Shown here: positions 36,764-45,709 of the stretch, piece by piece | Layout: the number at the start of each line of letters is the position of its first letter | Numbering within the stretch: the first letter of the stretch is position 1 | NCBI RefSeq assembly: GCF_014784055.1 | Contig: NZ_CP061813.1 | Location: 1,265,501 to 1,329,500 of the forward strand | Length of the DNA: 64,000 bases | Direction of reading: 5' to 3' | Source of the DNA: Polaribacter haliotis | Lineage (GTDB): Bacteria > Bacteroidota > Bacteroidia > Flavobacteriales > Flavobacteriaceae | Program-made: the position numbers and the translations under genes | The notes under the pieces: generated by a model | The model's input: only the letters and a program-made list of their open reading frames with translations | What the model was told of the DNA's origin: nothing | The model's database searches: none

Positions 36764-37219
36764 TTACTGTTTCACTCTCACACTCCAGTTAAACTGAAAT
36801 TTAGAAACGACTACTCCATCTTCATTTTTTCCTTCCGATGTTAAAACAACTAATTGTCCTTCTCCAGTTTTTATAGATTCTTGGATTGCGCTTCTAATTT
36901 CATTTCCTCCTTTGCAAGTAAATAAAATTTTGCCTGTTGCTTTTTTATAGAAATCTGCTTCTTGGTGCGTAACCAACATCGATACTTTTCTCTTAGAATC
37001 GTCAATTGCTTTCATTACCAAAATACCAGTTGGCATTTCTGCAGCCATTCCTTGTGCAGCCCAAAACATACTTCTAAACGGATTTTGGTTTAACCATTTG
37101 TGTTTTATAGAAACTACAACTTCAGTATCTGTAATCGAACGAACTCTTACACCTCCAAAATAGGCCAAAGGAAGTTTTACGAGGTTAAAAAGATTGACTT
37201 TTCTTGGAGTAAATTTCAT
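36764..37219 (-). CDS. DUF4442 (hotdog-fold thioesterase-like) protein
   Basis: 151 aa. PLAYFGGVRVRSITDTEVVVSI and the helix FRSMFWAAQGMAAEMPTG are the hotdog-fold features of DUF4442, related to acyl-CoA thioesterases (PaaI/YiiD group). No catalytic residue can be assigned with certainty. Stand-alone minus-strand gene, divergent from the PspC operon. Confidence 0.8.
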   Translation of the reverse strand: MKFTPRKVNLFNLVKLPLAYFGGVRVRSITDTEVVVSIKHKWLNQNPFRSMFWAAQGMAAEMPTGILVMKAIDDSKRKVSMLVTHQEADFYKKATGKILFTCKGGNEIRSAIQESIKTGEGQLVVLTSEGKNEDGVVVSKFQFNWSVRVKQ

Positions 37220-37359
37220 TTTTATTGTAATTTTTGAAGCAATAATAGTTTCTTATTGAAATTATTTAAAAGCACAATATACTTAAAATTAATTTATAAA
37301 ACTCAATAACAGTAATTGTTTCAGCTCTTTTTATGTTGAAATGAATTAAAAATAATAAT

Positions 37360-37422
37360 GTTAAAAAAATGTTAATTATAGTACTATGCATTGCATAATA
37401 CTATCTTTAAGATATATATTTG
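37360..37422 (+). promoter_or_regulatory. Promoter of the DUF4870-PadR-PspC-GIN operon with GTTAA boxes and a palindromic operator
   Basis: Three signals in order: GTTAAA-N5-GTTAAT (37360-37376); a 27-bp palindrome with one mismatch, ATAGTACTATGCA and its inverted partner (37378-37404); and a -33 TTG (37391-37393), 21-base spacer and TATATTTG (37415-37422). The palindrome covers the -33 element, as expected of a repressor. The PadR protein encoded in this operon is the obvious candidate. Confidence 0.7.
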
Positions 37423-37452
37423 CATAAGAAAGTATTATATAGATTTAATAAA

Positions 37453-37878
37453 ATGAAACAAAACAACGAAAACACCAACGCATTTTTAATACATTTATCT
37501 GCATTTGCAGGTTTTATGTTTCCTTTCGGAAATATAGTAGCACCATTAATAGCTTGGCAAACTTTAAAAGATAGAAGTCTTTATTTAGACGAACAAGGTA
37601 AAGAAGCTGTAAATTTTAACATCAGTTATACCTTATATGTTTTTATTATAAGCATTGCATTTGTTCCATTTGCATTTGGTTCTATTTTTAGAAACTTTAG
37701 AAATTTTAACAATATAGATATCAACTTAAATTTCGATAATCTTTTTGGATTTATAGGTTTAGGTTCTATTGCAGGCATTATTTACTTTATAGGAATTGCC
37801 TTGGTAATTATTGCATCCTTAAAAGTAAAAGATGGAGAGAATTACAAATATCCATTTACCATAAAATTTGTAAAATAA
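37453..37878 (+). CDS. DUF4870 membrane protein
   Basis: 141 aa with three to four membrane helices. The Tic20-like DUF4870 pattern includes HLSAFAGFMFPFGNIVAPLIAW and EQGKEAVNFNISY. Function is unknown. The ATG at 37453 (MKQNNEN) fits the family start better than the TTG at 37420, which lies inside the promoter region. First gene of the PadR/PspC operon. Confidence 0.85.
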   Translation: MKQNNENTNAFLIHLSAFAGFMFPFGNIVAPLIAWQTLKDRSLYLDEQGKEAVNFNISYTLYVFIISIAFVPFAFGSIFRNFRNFNNIDINLNFDNLFGFIGLGSIAGIIYFIGIALVIIASLKVKDGENYKYPFTIKFVK

Positions 37879-37884
37879 AAAAAA

Positions 37885-37974
37885 ATGAAAATGAGATTTC
37901 AAAACATAAAATTAACGTCCTTAATTTTCTTCAAAATAAGAAGATTAGTATGGACTCAACCAACAAATACATGA
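37885..37974 (+). CDS. Possible 29-codon leader ORF overlapping padR
   Basis: ATG at 37885, stop TGA at 37972-37974, overlapping the padR ATG at 37971 in an ATGA junction. The peptide is basic and hydrophobic with no family. It may serve translational coupling or simply be chance. Confidence 0.25.
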   Translation: MKMRFQNIKLTSLIFFKIRRLVWTQPTNT

Positions 37975-38315
37975 AAATAGAAAACACAAAAGCACAAATG
38001 CGAAAAGGTGTTTTAGAATATTGCATTTTATCCATCTTAAAAAATGGCGATGCTTATACTTCTGAAATTCTTTCCACATTAAAAGGTGCAGAAATGATTG
38101 TGGTTGAAGGGACCATTTATCCATTATTAACACGTTTAAAAAACGCAGGCTTATTAACCTATAGATGGGAAGAATCTACTTCTGGACCACCAAGAAAATA
38201 TTACGTTTTAACCGAAAACGGAGGCATGTTTTTAAAAGAATTAGATAAAACATGGAGTAATTTAATCAATTCAGTAAACCAAGTAATCAGCAAAAAACCA
38301 ACTACAGATGAATAA
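37971..38315 (+). CDS. PadR family transcriptional regulator
   Basis: 114-aa winged-helix repressor. MKIENTKAQMRKGVLEYCIL, then VVEGTIYPLLTRLKNAGLL and SGPPRKYYVLTENG are classic PadR-like features. In Bacteroidota such genes precede PspC-domain genes, as here (8-base overlap with the next ORF). The start at 37971 is preferred on family resemblance; an in-frame ATG at 37950 would add seven residues. It probably binds the palindrome at 37378-37404 and represses its own operon. Confidence 0.9.
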   Translation: MKIENTKAQMRKGVLEYCILSILKNGDAYTSEILSTLKGAEMIVVEGTIYPLLTRLKNAGLLTYRWEESTSGPPRKYYVLTENGGMFLKELDKTWSNLINSVNQVISKKPTTDE

Positions 38316-39987
38316 GACAATAAATATTAATTTAGGCGGATTTTTCTTCCATATAGACGAAGTCGCTTATCAGAAATTAAAAAGATATCTAGAATCTATT
38401 TCTAGGTCTTTAAGCGACGATCCTCAAGGAAAAAATGAGATTATTGCAGATATAGAAGCACGAATTAGCGAACTTTTATCAGAAAAAATTACAGACGCAA
38501 GACAAGTCGTTAACGAAAGTGATATCGACGATATTATCGCAATTATGGGACAGCCAGAAGATTATGCAGAAGCAGAAGAAGCGTATGATAATTCTAGTTA
38601 CTCTTACACAAGAAATAGTGCCTCTGGAAAAAAACTATTTAGAGATGGAGACGATAAATTTATAGGTGGTGTTGCATCTGGTATTGCACATTATTTTGAT
38701 GTTGATACGATTTGGATTCGTCTTGGACTATTAGCATTATTCTTTGGTGCTGGTTTTGGGGTAATTTTATACATTATTCTTTGGATTTTACTTCCTGAAG
38801 CAAAAACAACTGCCGAAAAATTACAAATGGAAGGCGAACCTGTAAACATCGATAATATCGAAAAAAAGATTCGAGAAGAATTTAATAATGTTTCCGAAAA
38901 TGTTAGTGTTTTTGCAAACCAAGCTTCAGAAAAAATAAAAGATGGTGCAAACGAGTTTTCAGAAAAAATGAGTAAAACCTTTAGAGCAAAGACAAAAAAA
39001 AATAACGGACTGCAAGATTTTTTAAATGCATTAGGCAATATTTTCTTAGTACTTTTAAAAGTAATTGGAAAATTTATAGGAGCCATCTTAGTATTTGTGG
39101 CAGCAGCAGTTATTTTATCTCTTATTATTGGAGGGTTTTCTGTAGGTAGCTTAGAATTTTTAAATTTTGGAGAAGAAATATTACAATATCCAGAGTTTTT
39201 CTACGCATCAAAAATACCAATGTGGGTATTAACATTGTTTCTTTTTTTATTAGTTGGAATACCGTTTTTAGTCTTATTCGTATTAGGTTTAAGAATACTT
39301 TCTAGCAGTGTAAAACAATTTAGCAAAACAACTTCTTTAACTCTTTTAGGAATTTGGATTATTGCTTTATTAGGAATCATTTTTGCTGGTTTGGAGTTTG
39401 GAGCTTCCCATGCGAATTATGGCCAATCTGTGGAGAAAAATACTTTAAACATTCAAAGTAATGATACGTTAGTTTTAAAAATGAAGAATGATGATGCTAT
39501 ATATTATCAACATAATTTAAGAAGAAGTTCTCGAAAATACAAGGTTGAAATTGACGACAAAATAGCAGTGTATTCAAATGACGTAGAAATAGATGTAAAA
39601 AGAAGTGCTACAAACGAAACGTACATTGTAGTGCAAAAAGAATCTCGTGGAAAAAGCAGAATTTTGGCAAACAAAACTGCCGAAAAAATTGAGTATAAGT
39701 ATGAGGTTACTGGAAATGAAATTGTTTTCGATGCATTTTTCTTATCTGATGTTACCAATATTTGGAAAGACGAAGAAGTAGATATTACTGTGTTTATTCC
39801 AGAAAATATGACCATTTATTTCGATAATTCTGTAAAGAACTTCATCTATAATATTAAAAATGATGAAAAAATTCGTGATAGAAATATGCTTGATAGATAT
39901 TTTACAATGGGTAAAAGCATTTTAAAGTGTACAGACTGTGTAAAGGAAGAGGAAGAATTAGAAGAAATTGAAAAAGAAACAATTTAA
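38308..39987 (+). CDS. PspC-domain membrane protein
   Basis: 559 aa. An N-terminal HAAS/DUF1700-like helical region (1-95) is followed by a PspC domain (about 108-165, FRDGDDKFIGGVASGIAHYF and a membrane helix). There are four further membrane helices (about 240-370) and a C-terminal beta-rich extracytoplasmic domain. PspC domains belong to the phage-shock envelope-stress response in other bacteria. Overlaps padR by 8 bases and precedes the GIN-domain gene. Confidence 0.88.
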   Translation: MNKTININLGGFFFHIDEVAYQKLKRYLESISRSLSDDPQGKNEIIADIEARISELLSEKITDARQVVNESDIDDIIAIMGQPEDYAEAEEAYDNSSYSYTRNSASGKKLFRDGDDKFIGGVASGIAHYFDVDTIWIRLGLLALFFGAGFGVILYIILWILLPEAKTTAEKLQMEGEPVNIDNIEKKIREEFNNVSENVSVFANQASEKIKDGANEFSEKMSKTFRAKTKKNNGLQDFLNALGNIFLVLLKVIGKFIGAILVFVAAAVILSLIIGGFSVGSLEFLNFGEEILQYPEFFYASKIPMWVLTLFLFLLVGIPFLVLFVLGLRILSSSVKQFSKTTSLTLLGIWIIALLGIIFAGLEFGASHANYGQSVEKNTLNIQSNDTLVLKMKNDDAIYYQHNLRRSSRKYKVEIDDKIAVYSNDVEIDVKRSATNETYIVVQKESRGKSRILANKTAEKIEYKYEVTGNEIVFDAFFLSDVTNIWKDEEVDITVFIPENMTIYFDNSVKNFIYNIKNDEKIRDRNMLDRYFTMGKSILKCTDCVKEEEELEEIEKETI

Positions 39988-40082
39988 ATTACATTTCAGC
40001 ATAAAATTTACACAGTTGGGCAACTAAACTTTTGTTGTAATCGTCTATTAAGAGACTTTTACAATCTAAACAAACCATAATC

Positions 40083-40808
40083 ATGAAAAAATCAATCAAC
40101 AAAATTGTCGCAATTCTTTTTTTAGCAACCGTATTTACATCTTGTGGAGTCGATATGTTTAACAGAGTTAATGGAAATAGAAATGTAACGATTGAAGACA
40201 GAAAAGTAGACGAAAACTTCTCTGGAATAAAAGTAAGCTCAGGAATCGATTTATATATTACACAAGGAAATACAAACGAAGTAACCATTGAAGCAGACGA
40301 AAATTTGCATGAAATTATTATTACAGAGGTAAATGATGGTGTATTAAGAATCTATTCAGAGAAAAATATTTGGAAGGCAAAAGCCAGAAAAGTACATGTA
40401 GCTGTTAAAAACTTAGATCTTTTAACAGCCACAAGTGGAAGCGACGTTTATGGAAAAGGAGTTATTAAAACTCAAGAGATTTCAATCTCCGCAACAAGTG
40501 GTGCAGACATTCAAATAGAAGTAGATGCAGAAAGTGTAGAAACTGCTTCTACAAGCGGATCTGATATTTACATTTCTGGAATAACAACCAACCATGCTTC
40601 TAGTGCCACAAGTGGAAGTTCTATAGATGCATACGAATTAAGAAGTGCAAATGTAATTGCGAAAGCTACAAGTGGTGCAGACATTAACATTTTTGCATCC
40701 GATAAAATTGAAGCAAAAGCAACAAGTGGTGGAGATATCGACTTTAAAGGAAACCCTAAAAAAGTGAATAAGAAATCTACTTCTGGAGGAAGTGTTTCTA
40801 AAAAATAA
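40083..40808 (+). CDS. GIN-domain (DUF2807) lipoprotein
   Basis: 241 aa. Signal with lipobox cysteine (VFTSCGVD, about residue 22), then a right-handed beta-helix of short repeats. The recurring ATSG(A/S)(D/S)I motif occurs about seven times (residues 120-230). Head-GIN proteins are adhesin-like and commonly end PadR/PspC operons in Bacteroidota. Function unknown. Confidence 0.87.
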   Translation: MKKSINKIVAILFLATVFTSCGVDMFNRVNGNRNVTIEDRKVDENFSGIKVSSGIDLYITQGNTNEVTIEADENLHEIIITEVNDGVLRIYSEKNIWKAKARKVHVAVKNLDLLTATSGSDVYGKGVIKTQEISISATSGADIQIEVDAESVETASTSGSDIYISGITTNHASSATSGSSIDAYELRSANVIAKATSGADINIFASDKIEAKATSGGDIDFKGNPKKVNKKSTSGGSVSKK

Positions 40809-40838
40809 ACTTATTTCAATCAACCAAAACCAAGATTT

Positions 40839-40866
40839 CTTGAGGCTAGCAATAGCCTCAAGTTTT
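40839..40866 (+). terminator. Terminator of the PspC/GIN operon
   Basis: Perfect 10-bp stem CTTGAGGCTA/TAGCCTCAAG with GCAA tetraloop and TTTT. Confidence 0.85.
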
Positions 40867-40882
40867 CAAAACCAAACCAACT

Positions 40883-41407
40883 ATGAAATCTCTTTTAGAT
40901 CCTTTTAAGGATTCTGTACTCATTAAAATTATCATGGCAATTCTTATGTTTTTGTTTAGCTTATTTAGCAATGCGCAAGAATCTAAAAATTCAGAATTGT
41001 ACCAAATATTAAAATCTAAAGACAGTACAATTTTCGAAAATGCTTTTAATAATTGTAATCTTAAAAAATTAGAGCCAATAATTTCAGATAATTTTGAGTT
41101 TTATCATGATATTGGTGGCATTCAAAACAAAGAACAGTTTCTTGAAGCTGTAAAAAACAACATTTGTTCCAAGCCAGATAACCATGCCAGAAATCTTGTA
41201 GAAAATTCTTTAGAAGTTTTTTCGATGAAGAAAAAAGGACAATTATATGGTGCCATCCAAAAAGGGAAACACACCTTTCAAGAAAAACAAAACGGAAAAT
41301 TAACAACAGTGGGTATTGCAGATTTTACACATCTTTGGATACTCGAAAATAAAATTTGGAAATTAAAAAGGGTTTTAAGTTATAACCACAAACCTTATTC
41401 CTATTAA
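40883..41407 (+). CDS. Exported NTF2-like (DUF4440) protein
   Basis: 174 aa with an N-terminal hydrophobic segment (14-30). An NTF2-like cone fold follows: FENAFNNCNLKKLEPIISDNFEFYHD, a middle strand set and WILENKIWKLKRVLSYNHKPY. Such proteins may be SnoaL/ketosteroid-isomerase-like enzymes or binding proteins; no catalytic residue is clear. Preceded by the terminator of the GIN gene, so separately transcribed. Confidence 0.75.
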   Translation: MKSLLDPFKDSVLIKIIMAILMFLFSLFSNAQESKNSELYQILKSKDSTIFENAFNNCNLKKLEPIISDNFEFYHDIGGIQNKEQFLEAVKNNICSKPDNHARNLVENSLEVFSMKKKGQLYGAIQKGKHTFQEKQNGKLTTVGIADFTHLWILENKIWKLKRVLSYNHKPYSY

Positions 41408-41589
41408 AAATTTATTAGAAAGCTAACTTCTAATATGGTTACTAATACTTGGTTTTATTAGTTTACTTGGTAAGACGTCGTTTTGTAAAAAACGGCGCTT
41501 ACTTTTTTATATACTAATCTTGTTTCAATATCTTATATTTTGTTTTTATATTTAAATTAAATAGTTTCAATAAAATTAATAAAAACAAA

Positions 41590-41634
41590 AACCTGACAAC
41601 CTTTGCTAAAAAAATTAACAAAAAGCAGTCAGGC
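41590..41634 (-). terminator. Weak hairpin downstream of the FKBP gene
   Basis: CCTGAC/GTCAGG arms with an AGC/GCT-assisted long loop; U-rich sequence follows on the minus strand. The 247-bp spacer 41408-41654 also contains an imperfect hairpin at 41471-41505 after the NTF2-like gene. Confidence 0.4.
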
Positions 41635-41654
41635 TATAAAAAAAGTGTTTTATT

Positions 41655-42101
41655 TTATTTGATAATCTCAAGTGGATTAATTTCTACCACTTCAAGATCG
41701 AAAATAAGTTCTTTACCAGCCAATGGATGGTTTCCATCGATAACAATACTTTCTTCCTTCACTTCCACAACCATTAAATTTAATTCTTGGCCATCTGGAG
41801 TTTTAGAAACTAATCCCATACCAACTTCTGGTGTCATATCTTCTGGAAGTTCTGTCTTCTTTACTTCTTGTATTAAATCACCATTAATTTCTCCATAGGC
41901 TTCTTCTTTGGAAACTGTAACAGTTTTTTTCTCATGCAACTTCATATCTATTAACCCTTTTTCAAAACCAGGTATTAACTGTCCTTGTCCTAAAGTAAAT
42001 TCTAAAGGTTCCTTTCCTTCAGAACTATCAAAAATTTGTCCATCAGATAATTTACCTGTATAATTTACTTTTACAGTGTTGTTCTCTTTAACTTGAATCA
42101 T
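41655..42101 (-). CDS. FKBP-type peptidyl-prolyl isomerase, SlyD-like
   Basis: 148-aa cytoplasmic isomerase/chaperone. The FKBP domain (VKVNYTGKLSDGQIFDSSEG...LIPGFEKGLIDM) carries the inserted-in-flap domain of SlyD (about 65-125), ending with NHPLAGKELIFDLEVVEI. The His-rich metal-binding tail of E. coli SlyD is absent. The ATG at 42101 (MIQVKENN) is chosen over an upstream ATG at 42131. The ~400 bp upstream (42102-42504) contain no gene I can support. Confidence 0.9.
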   Translation of the reverse strand: MIQVKENNTVKVNYTGKLSDGQIFDSSEGKEPLEFTLGQGQLIPGFEKGLIDMKLHEKKTVTVSKEEAYGEINGDLIQEVKKTELPEDMTPEVGMGLVSKTPDGQELNLMVVEVKEESIVIDGNHPLAGKELIFDLEVVEINPLEIIK

Positions 42102-42504
42102 ATTACTATACTTTTTATTTTTAAAATACATTTTACATAATTCTTATGTTATAAATATTTTAAATTAAACTTATTGTTATAGTAGCCACTAAAACCAAGC
42201 CAAATGAGGAAAAATGATAACTAGTTTTTATAAACTTTCGTATTTAAATAATAATACTGTTAAGAATGAGTTGTGGTCTTACAAACGGAATAAAATTATC
42301 TCATTTTTTATATGAAATAATATGATAAAAAAAATCGGTAAACCTGTCAGTAAAAATTACTTATACTAAACTTAATACATACAAAGTAATAGAAGTTTAT
42401 CTTTGATAACCTTATCGTTTTATAAAATACGGTATTTATATTTATAGTTTAACTTGTTTCTGTACCTAAAAAAATATAAATTAGCTAAGAATACTAATTA
42501 AAAT

Positions 42505-44037
42505 ATGACAAACTTTAAAAAAACAATATTCACACTTGCTCTTCTTTTTATTTCTATAGTATCAAATTCGCAAAATTTGAATAAGGAGCAAAAAAATAAA
42601 CTTAGAAAAAAGGGCTATAGCATTGAAAAATTTCAAAATGGATATGCAGTAATTTATAATAAAAATAAAAAGAGAGGTATAATTGACAACAATGGAAAAA
42701 TTATACTAAAGACAAAATACACATATTTATCGAATGTTTCCGAGGAAGGAAACCTAATTACAGGAGAATATATTTATGGTGGGAATGATGGTGGCGGATC
42801 ACCAAAAATAGGTTTAAAAAACTTCAAAATTATTACATTAAAAGGAGATGTAATAAAGGAAAACGAATTTAAAAATATGACAATTCAATTTCTTAAATAC
42901 AATCCGAATTACAGTGTAGGTTCTTATTTTAAATTATGGAACAGTAATCGTAAAGGAGGTATAATAAATTGCAACGGAGACCTTATTATAGAACCTAAAT
43001 ATGATTATTTAACTTTTTTTAATAATAAAGGAAAAATTATTGCATTCTTAAACAATGAGATGTACGTATTTAATAATAATGGAATTCAGTTAAATAAAAC
43101 ATCTTTAAAATATAAAATAGAACTTCAGAGTCAATCCACTACAACTTTTCCATTAGTAAAAAGTGCAAACACAAAAAATCTTCAAGTTTTTGATGACACC
43201 GTTATTTGTACCAAAGATGGTACTAATTACGGTGTTTTTAACCTTAAAGATAATAAGGAAAAAATTTCTTTTATATATGAGAAAATTGACACGAAATTAT
43301 TTATAAAAAATAAGGATACCATAGGATATAAAGTATTTAAAAATAATTTATCTACACTTATTGATTATAAATCAAACAAAGAAATTGCTCCTTTTGTTTT
43401 TGAAGACATTACAGACCTTATTACATTTAAAAATCAAAAATTTTTAGAAGGAAACTATCTAAAAAATAAAAAACATATTTGGTCTAATTATTTAAATTTA
43501 GAAACTAAAGAATTAATTTTTCCAAATGATTTAGAATTATATAAGGCTTCTCCGATAAATTCGAGTTTCTGGATTGTTAAAGTTTTAGGGGTTTTACCAA
43601 ATGGTTATTCATCACATGCTTACAGTGTTTATAATGTTAAAGAAGCAAAGTTTATAGAAGCCCCAGAATTAGAAAAATATTCATCTATTGACAGGTTAAG
43701 TAGTAATTTAGTCTTATTTAATAAAAAAAATAGTGGGTCTTGGATATATGATTTAAACAAAAAACAAAAGATAAAGTCTTATCTTAAAAAACCTCGCTTT
43801 ACAAAGTTTGAATTAACTAAAAATGATTTGGTGAAAAATTTTATAGTAATTACCAATGAAAGAAAAAAAACTTTATATGACGAAGAGTTTCAGATAATAT
43901 TTAAAGACTTAAAATATTCTTCTTCCTATGTTAAAAAAGACAGGTATATTATAAAAGAAAGAATAGAAGGTAAATATGTTAGAACTGCGTATGGAATCGA
44001 TGGAAAGATTATTGGAGAAAAATACAAATATAAATAA
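42505..44037 (+). CDS. Exported WG-repeat protein
   Basis: 510 aa with a signal peptide (1-23, SNSQN). WG/KWG-like repeats of about 40-70 residues include RGIIDNNGKIILKTKYTYL and GGIINCNGDLIIEPKYDYL, with degenerate copies to the end. WG repeats are predicted beta-structures of unknown role and are common in Bacteroidota. Codon use is unusually A-rich compared with neighbours. Preceded by a gene-free ~400-bp region and followed by a gene-poor ~370-bp region. Confidence 0.8.
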   Translation: MTNFKKTIFTLALLFISIVSNSQNLNKEQKNKLRKKGYSIEKFQNGYAVIYNKNKKRGIIDNNGKIILKTKYTYLSNVSEEGNLITGEYIYGGNDGGGSPKIGLKNFKIITLKGDVIKENEFKNMTIQFLKYNPNYSVGSYFKLWNSNRKGGIINCNGDLIIEPKYDYLTFFNNKGKIIAFLNNEMYVFNNNGIQLNKTSLKYKIELQSQSTTTFPLVKSANTKNLQVFDDTVICTKDGTNYGVFNLKDNKEKISFIYEKIDTKLFIKNKDTIGYKVFKNNLSTLIDYKSNKEIAPFVFEDITDLITFKNQKFLEGNYLKNKKHIWSNYLNLETKELIFPNDLELYKASPINSSFWIVKVLGVLPNGYSSHAYSVYNVKEAKFIEAPELEKYSSIDRLSSNLVLFNKKNSGSWIYDLNKKQKIKSYLKKPRFTKFELTKNDLVKNFIVITNERKKTLYDEEFQIIFKDLKYSSSYVKKDRYIIKERIEGKYVRTAYGIDGKIIGEKYKYK

Positions 44038-44139
44038 TAACTATAGCTAATGATCTCTGTGTATCGTTAAGGAAGCACGTATAAGGAGGAACGATAATCA
44101 AGCCTGATTAACAATATTTTGTGTTGTTAGTAGTATATT

Positions 44140-44280
44140 ATGTCGAAGAAGCAGAAAGTTATTAATAATACATTGAATTCTTTAAGCGCAATTAAACAAG
44201 GACATAGATTCGTAATTGGCATAAATGAAGAGTTTGAAAAGCACGTTTTATGTGTGCTACAGGCAATTACTCATCAATAA
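44140..44280 (+). CDS. Possible 46-aa hypothetical protein or gene remnant
   Basis: The ORF reads MSKKQKVINNTLNSLSAIKQ and continues GHRFVIGINEEFEKHVLCVL, ending QAITHQ. Composition looks protein-like, but I recognise no family. It is the only ORF of note in the spacer 44038-44410, which otherwise holds a stray SD-like AGGAGGA at 44084-44090 with no start codon after it. It could be a fragment of a decayed gene. Confidence 0.3.
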   Translation: MSKKQKVINNTLNSLSAIKQGHRFVIGINEEFEKHVLCVLQAITHQ

Positions 44281-44410
44281 CATATATAAAAAATACCGGT
44301 TTAGGTAACTACATGAACCGTTTTTGTGTTTAATTGGGTATCTTGTTTTCTAAAAAAGTTAATTCTTCAAAATCCATGACTTTTCATATATAAACACGTT
44401 AGCGAAACCA

Positions 44411-44818
44411 CTATTTCTTCTCCAAATGTTCTTCAATATCTGCAATATGATGTTGTAAAGCTTCTGCAGAAATTTGAATTTCTTTTATCAATAAAGCCAA
44501 AGAAATTATCAATAAAATAAGTGCAAAGCCAAAAATATAAATAGCTGTTAGTTGTAAACCCACGTATATTAAAAACATTGTTAAAACACAAAACAACAAA
44601 CTACTAATCCCAAAAATTTGCATCCATCTTGTAAGGTTTAAACGCAATTTTAAGTTTTTAATTTGTCTTAGAAGAGAATCGTCGTGTTCTTTTAAATATT
44701 TGTCATGCAAATTTCTAATAACAGCTGCATAGGCCAAAAAACGATTTGTATATGCAAGCATAATCAAAGAAATTGCCGAAAATAAAAGTGCTGGTGTTGT
44801 TAAAGTCAGTTGTTCCAT
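44411..44818 (-). CDS. DUF2721 membrane protein
   Basis: 135 aa. LTTPALLFSAISLIMLAYTNRF starts the first helix; two further helices lie at about 70-90 and 92-110, and the C-terminus is an amphipathic helix (EIQISAEALQHHIADIEEHL). Matches DUF2721. Role unknown. Stand-alone gene divergent from DUF1206. Confidence 0.83.
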   Translation of the reverse strand: MEQLTLTTPALLFSAISLIMLAYTNRFLAYAAVIRNLHDKYLKEHDDSLLRQIKNLKLRLNLTRWMQIFGISSLLFCVLTMFLIYVGLQLTAIYIFGFALILLIISLALLIKEIQISAEALQHHIADIEEHLEKK

Positions 44819-44919
44819 AAAGAATCAAAATTAAGTAATAATTTTAAATGAATTCGTTTTTATATGGATACAATTAAAGTTTCCTAAAATCAACTCTTAG
44901 TTTTACATAAAAATATAGC

Positions 44920-45687
44920 ATGATAAAAAACATAAGAAAGCTAGGGATTATTACAAAAGGTATTATTTATAGTTTAGTTGGTATATTAACCCTTTTAGCT
45001 GCTTTAAATGTGGGTGGAGAAGTTTCTGGAAAAAACCAGGTGGTTCAGTTTTTGGGGAATCAAATTTTCGGAAAAATTCTTTTAATAATAATTGCAATAG
45101 GCTTAATTTTCTATTCAATTTGGAGATTGTATTCAGCTTTTTTCGATGGCAAGAACGAAGGTTCAGATAAAAGTGGCATATTTAAAAGAATTGGTTATTT
45201 TTTTAGCGGAACTATCTATGGAACTTTAGCATATTCTATATCTGCAAAAATAATTAATTTAGAATCTTCAGGAAGCTCAAAAAATACTGCTGTAGAGGCT
45301 TTGATAAATAATGAAGGTGGTTTATACCTACTTTATGTAATTTCAATAGTTTTATTTTGTGTAGGTTGTTATCAATTTTACAAAGGTTATTCAGGAAAAT
45401 TTTTAAATGATATTAAAAAAACTAACCATAGTAATTATCCGAAAATTTTAGAAAAAACAGGAAAATACGGACATATTTCAAGAGGAATATCTTTTGCTAT
45501 TTTCGGTTTTTTTGTTTCTGTTGCAGCCTACGAAAAAGATGCGTCTGCTATAAAGGGAATACAAGAAATGTTCAGTTTTTTGAGAGAATTTAGTTGGGGA
45601 AATATGTTAATGGGTTTTATGGCAACAGGTTTTATTTGTTATGGAGTCTATCAATATTTCTTAGCTAGATATAGTAAAGTAGAGTAA
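44920..45687 (+). CDS. DUF1206 membrane protein
   Basis: 255 aa, about six membrane helices in three paired repeats (LGIITKGIIYSLVGILTLLA, FKRIGYFFSGTIYGTLAY, KYGHISRGISFAIFGFFV), each with the G-x-x-x-(K/R)-G pattern of DUF1206. Function unknown. Followed after 22 bases by the M15 peptidase. Confidence 0.87.
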   Translation: MIKNIRKLGIITKGIIYSLVGILTLLAALNVGGEVSGKNQVVQFLGNQIFGKILLIIIAIGLIFYSIWRLYSAFFDGKNEGSDKSGIFKRIGYFFSGTIYGTLAYSISAKIINLESSGSSKNTAVEALINNEGGLYLLYVISIVLFCVGCYQFYKGYSGKFLNDIKKTNHSNYPKILEKTGKYGHISRGISFAIFGFFVSVAAYEKDASAIKGIQEMFSFLREFSWGNMLMGFMATGFICYGVYQYFLARYSKVE

Positions 45688-45709
45688 TATTCGTTAATTT
45701 TGATTTCTT

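Noticed and set aside
39989..40288. Minus-strand open frame opposite the GIN-domain gene start
   Set aside because: It overlaps a well-supported lipoprotein gene in antisense and has no recognisable features.
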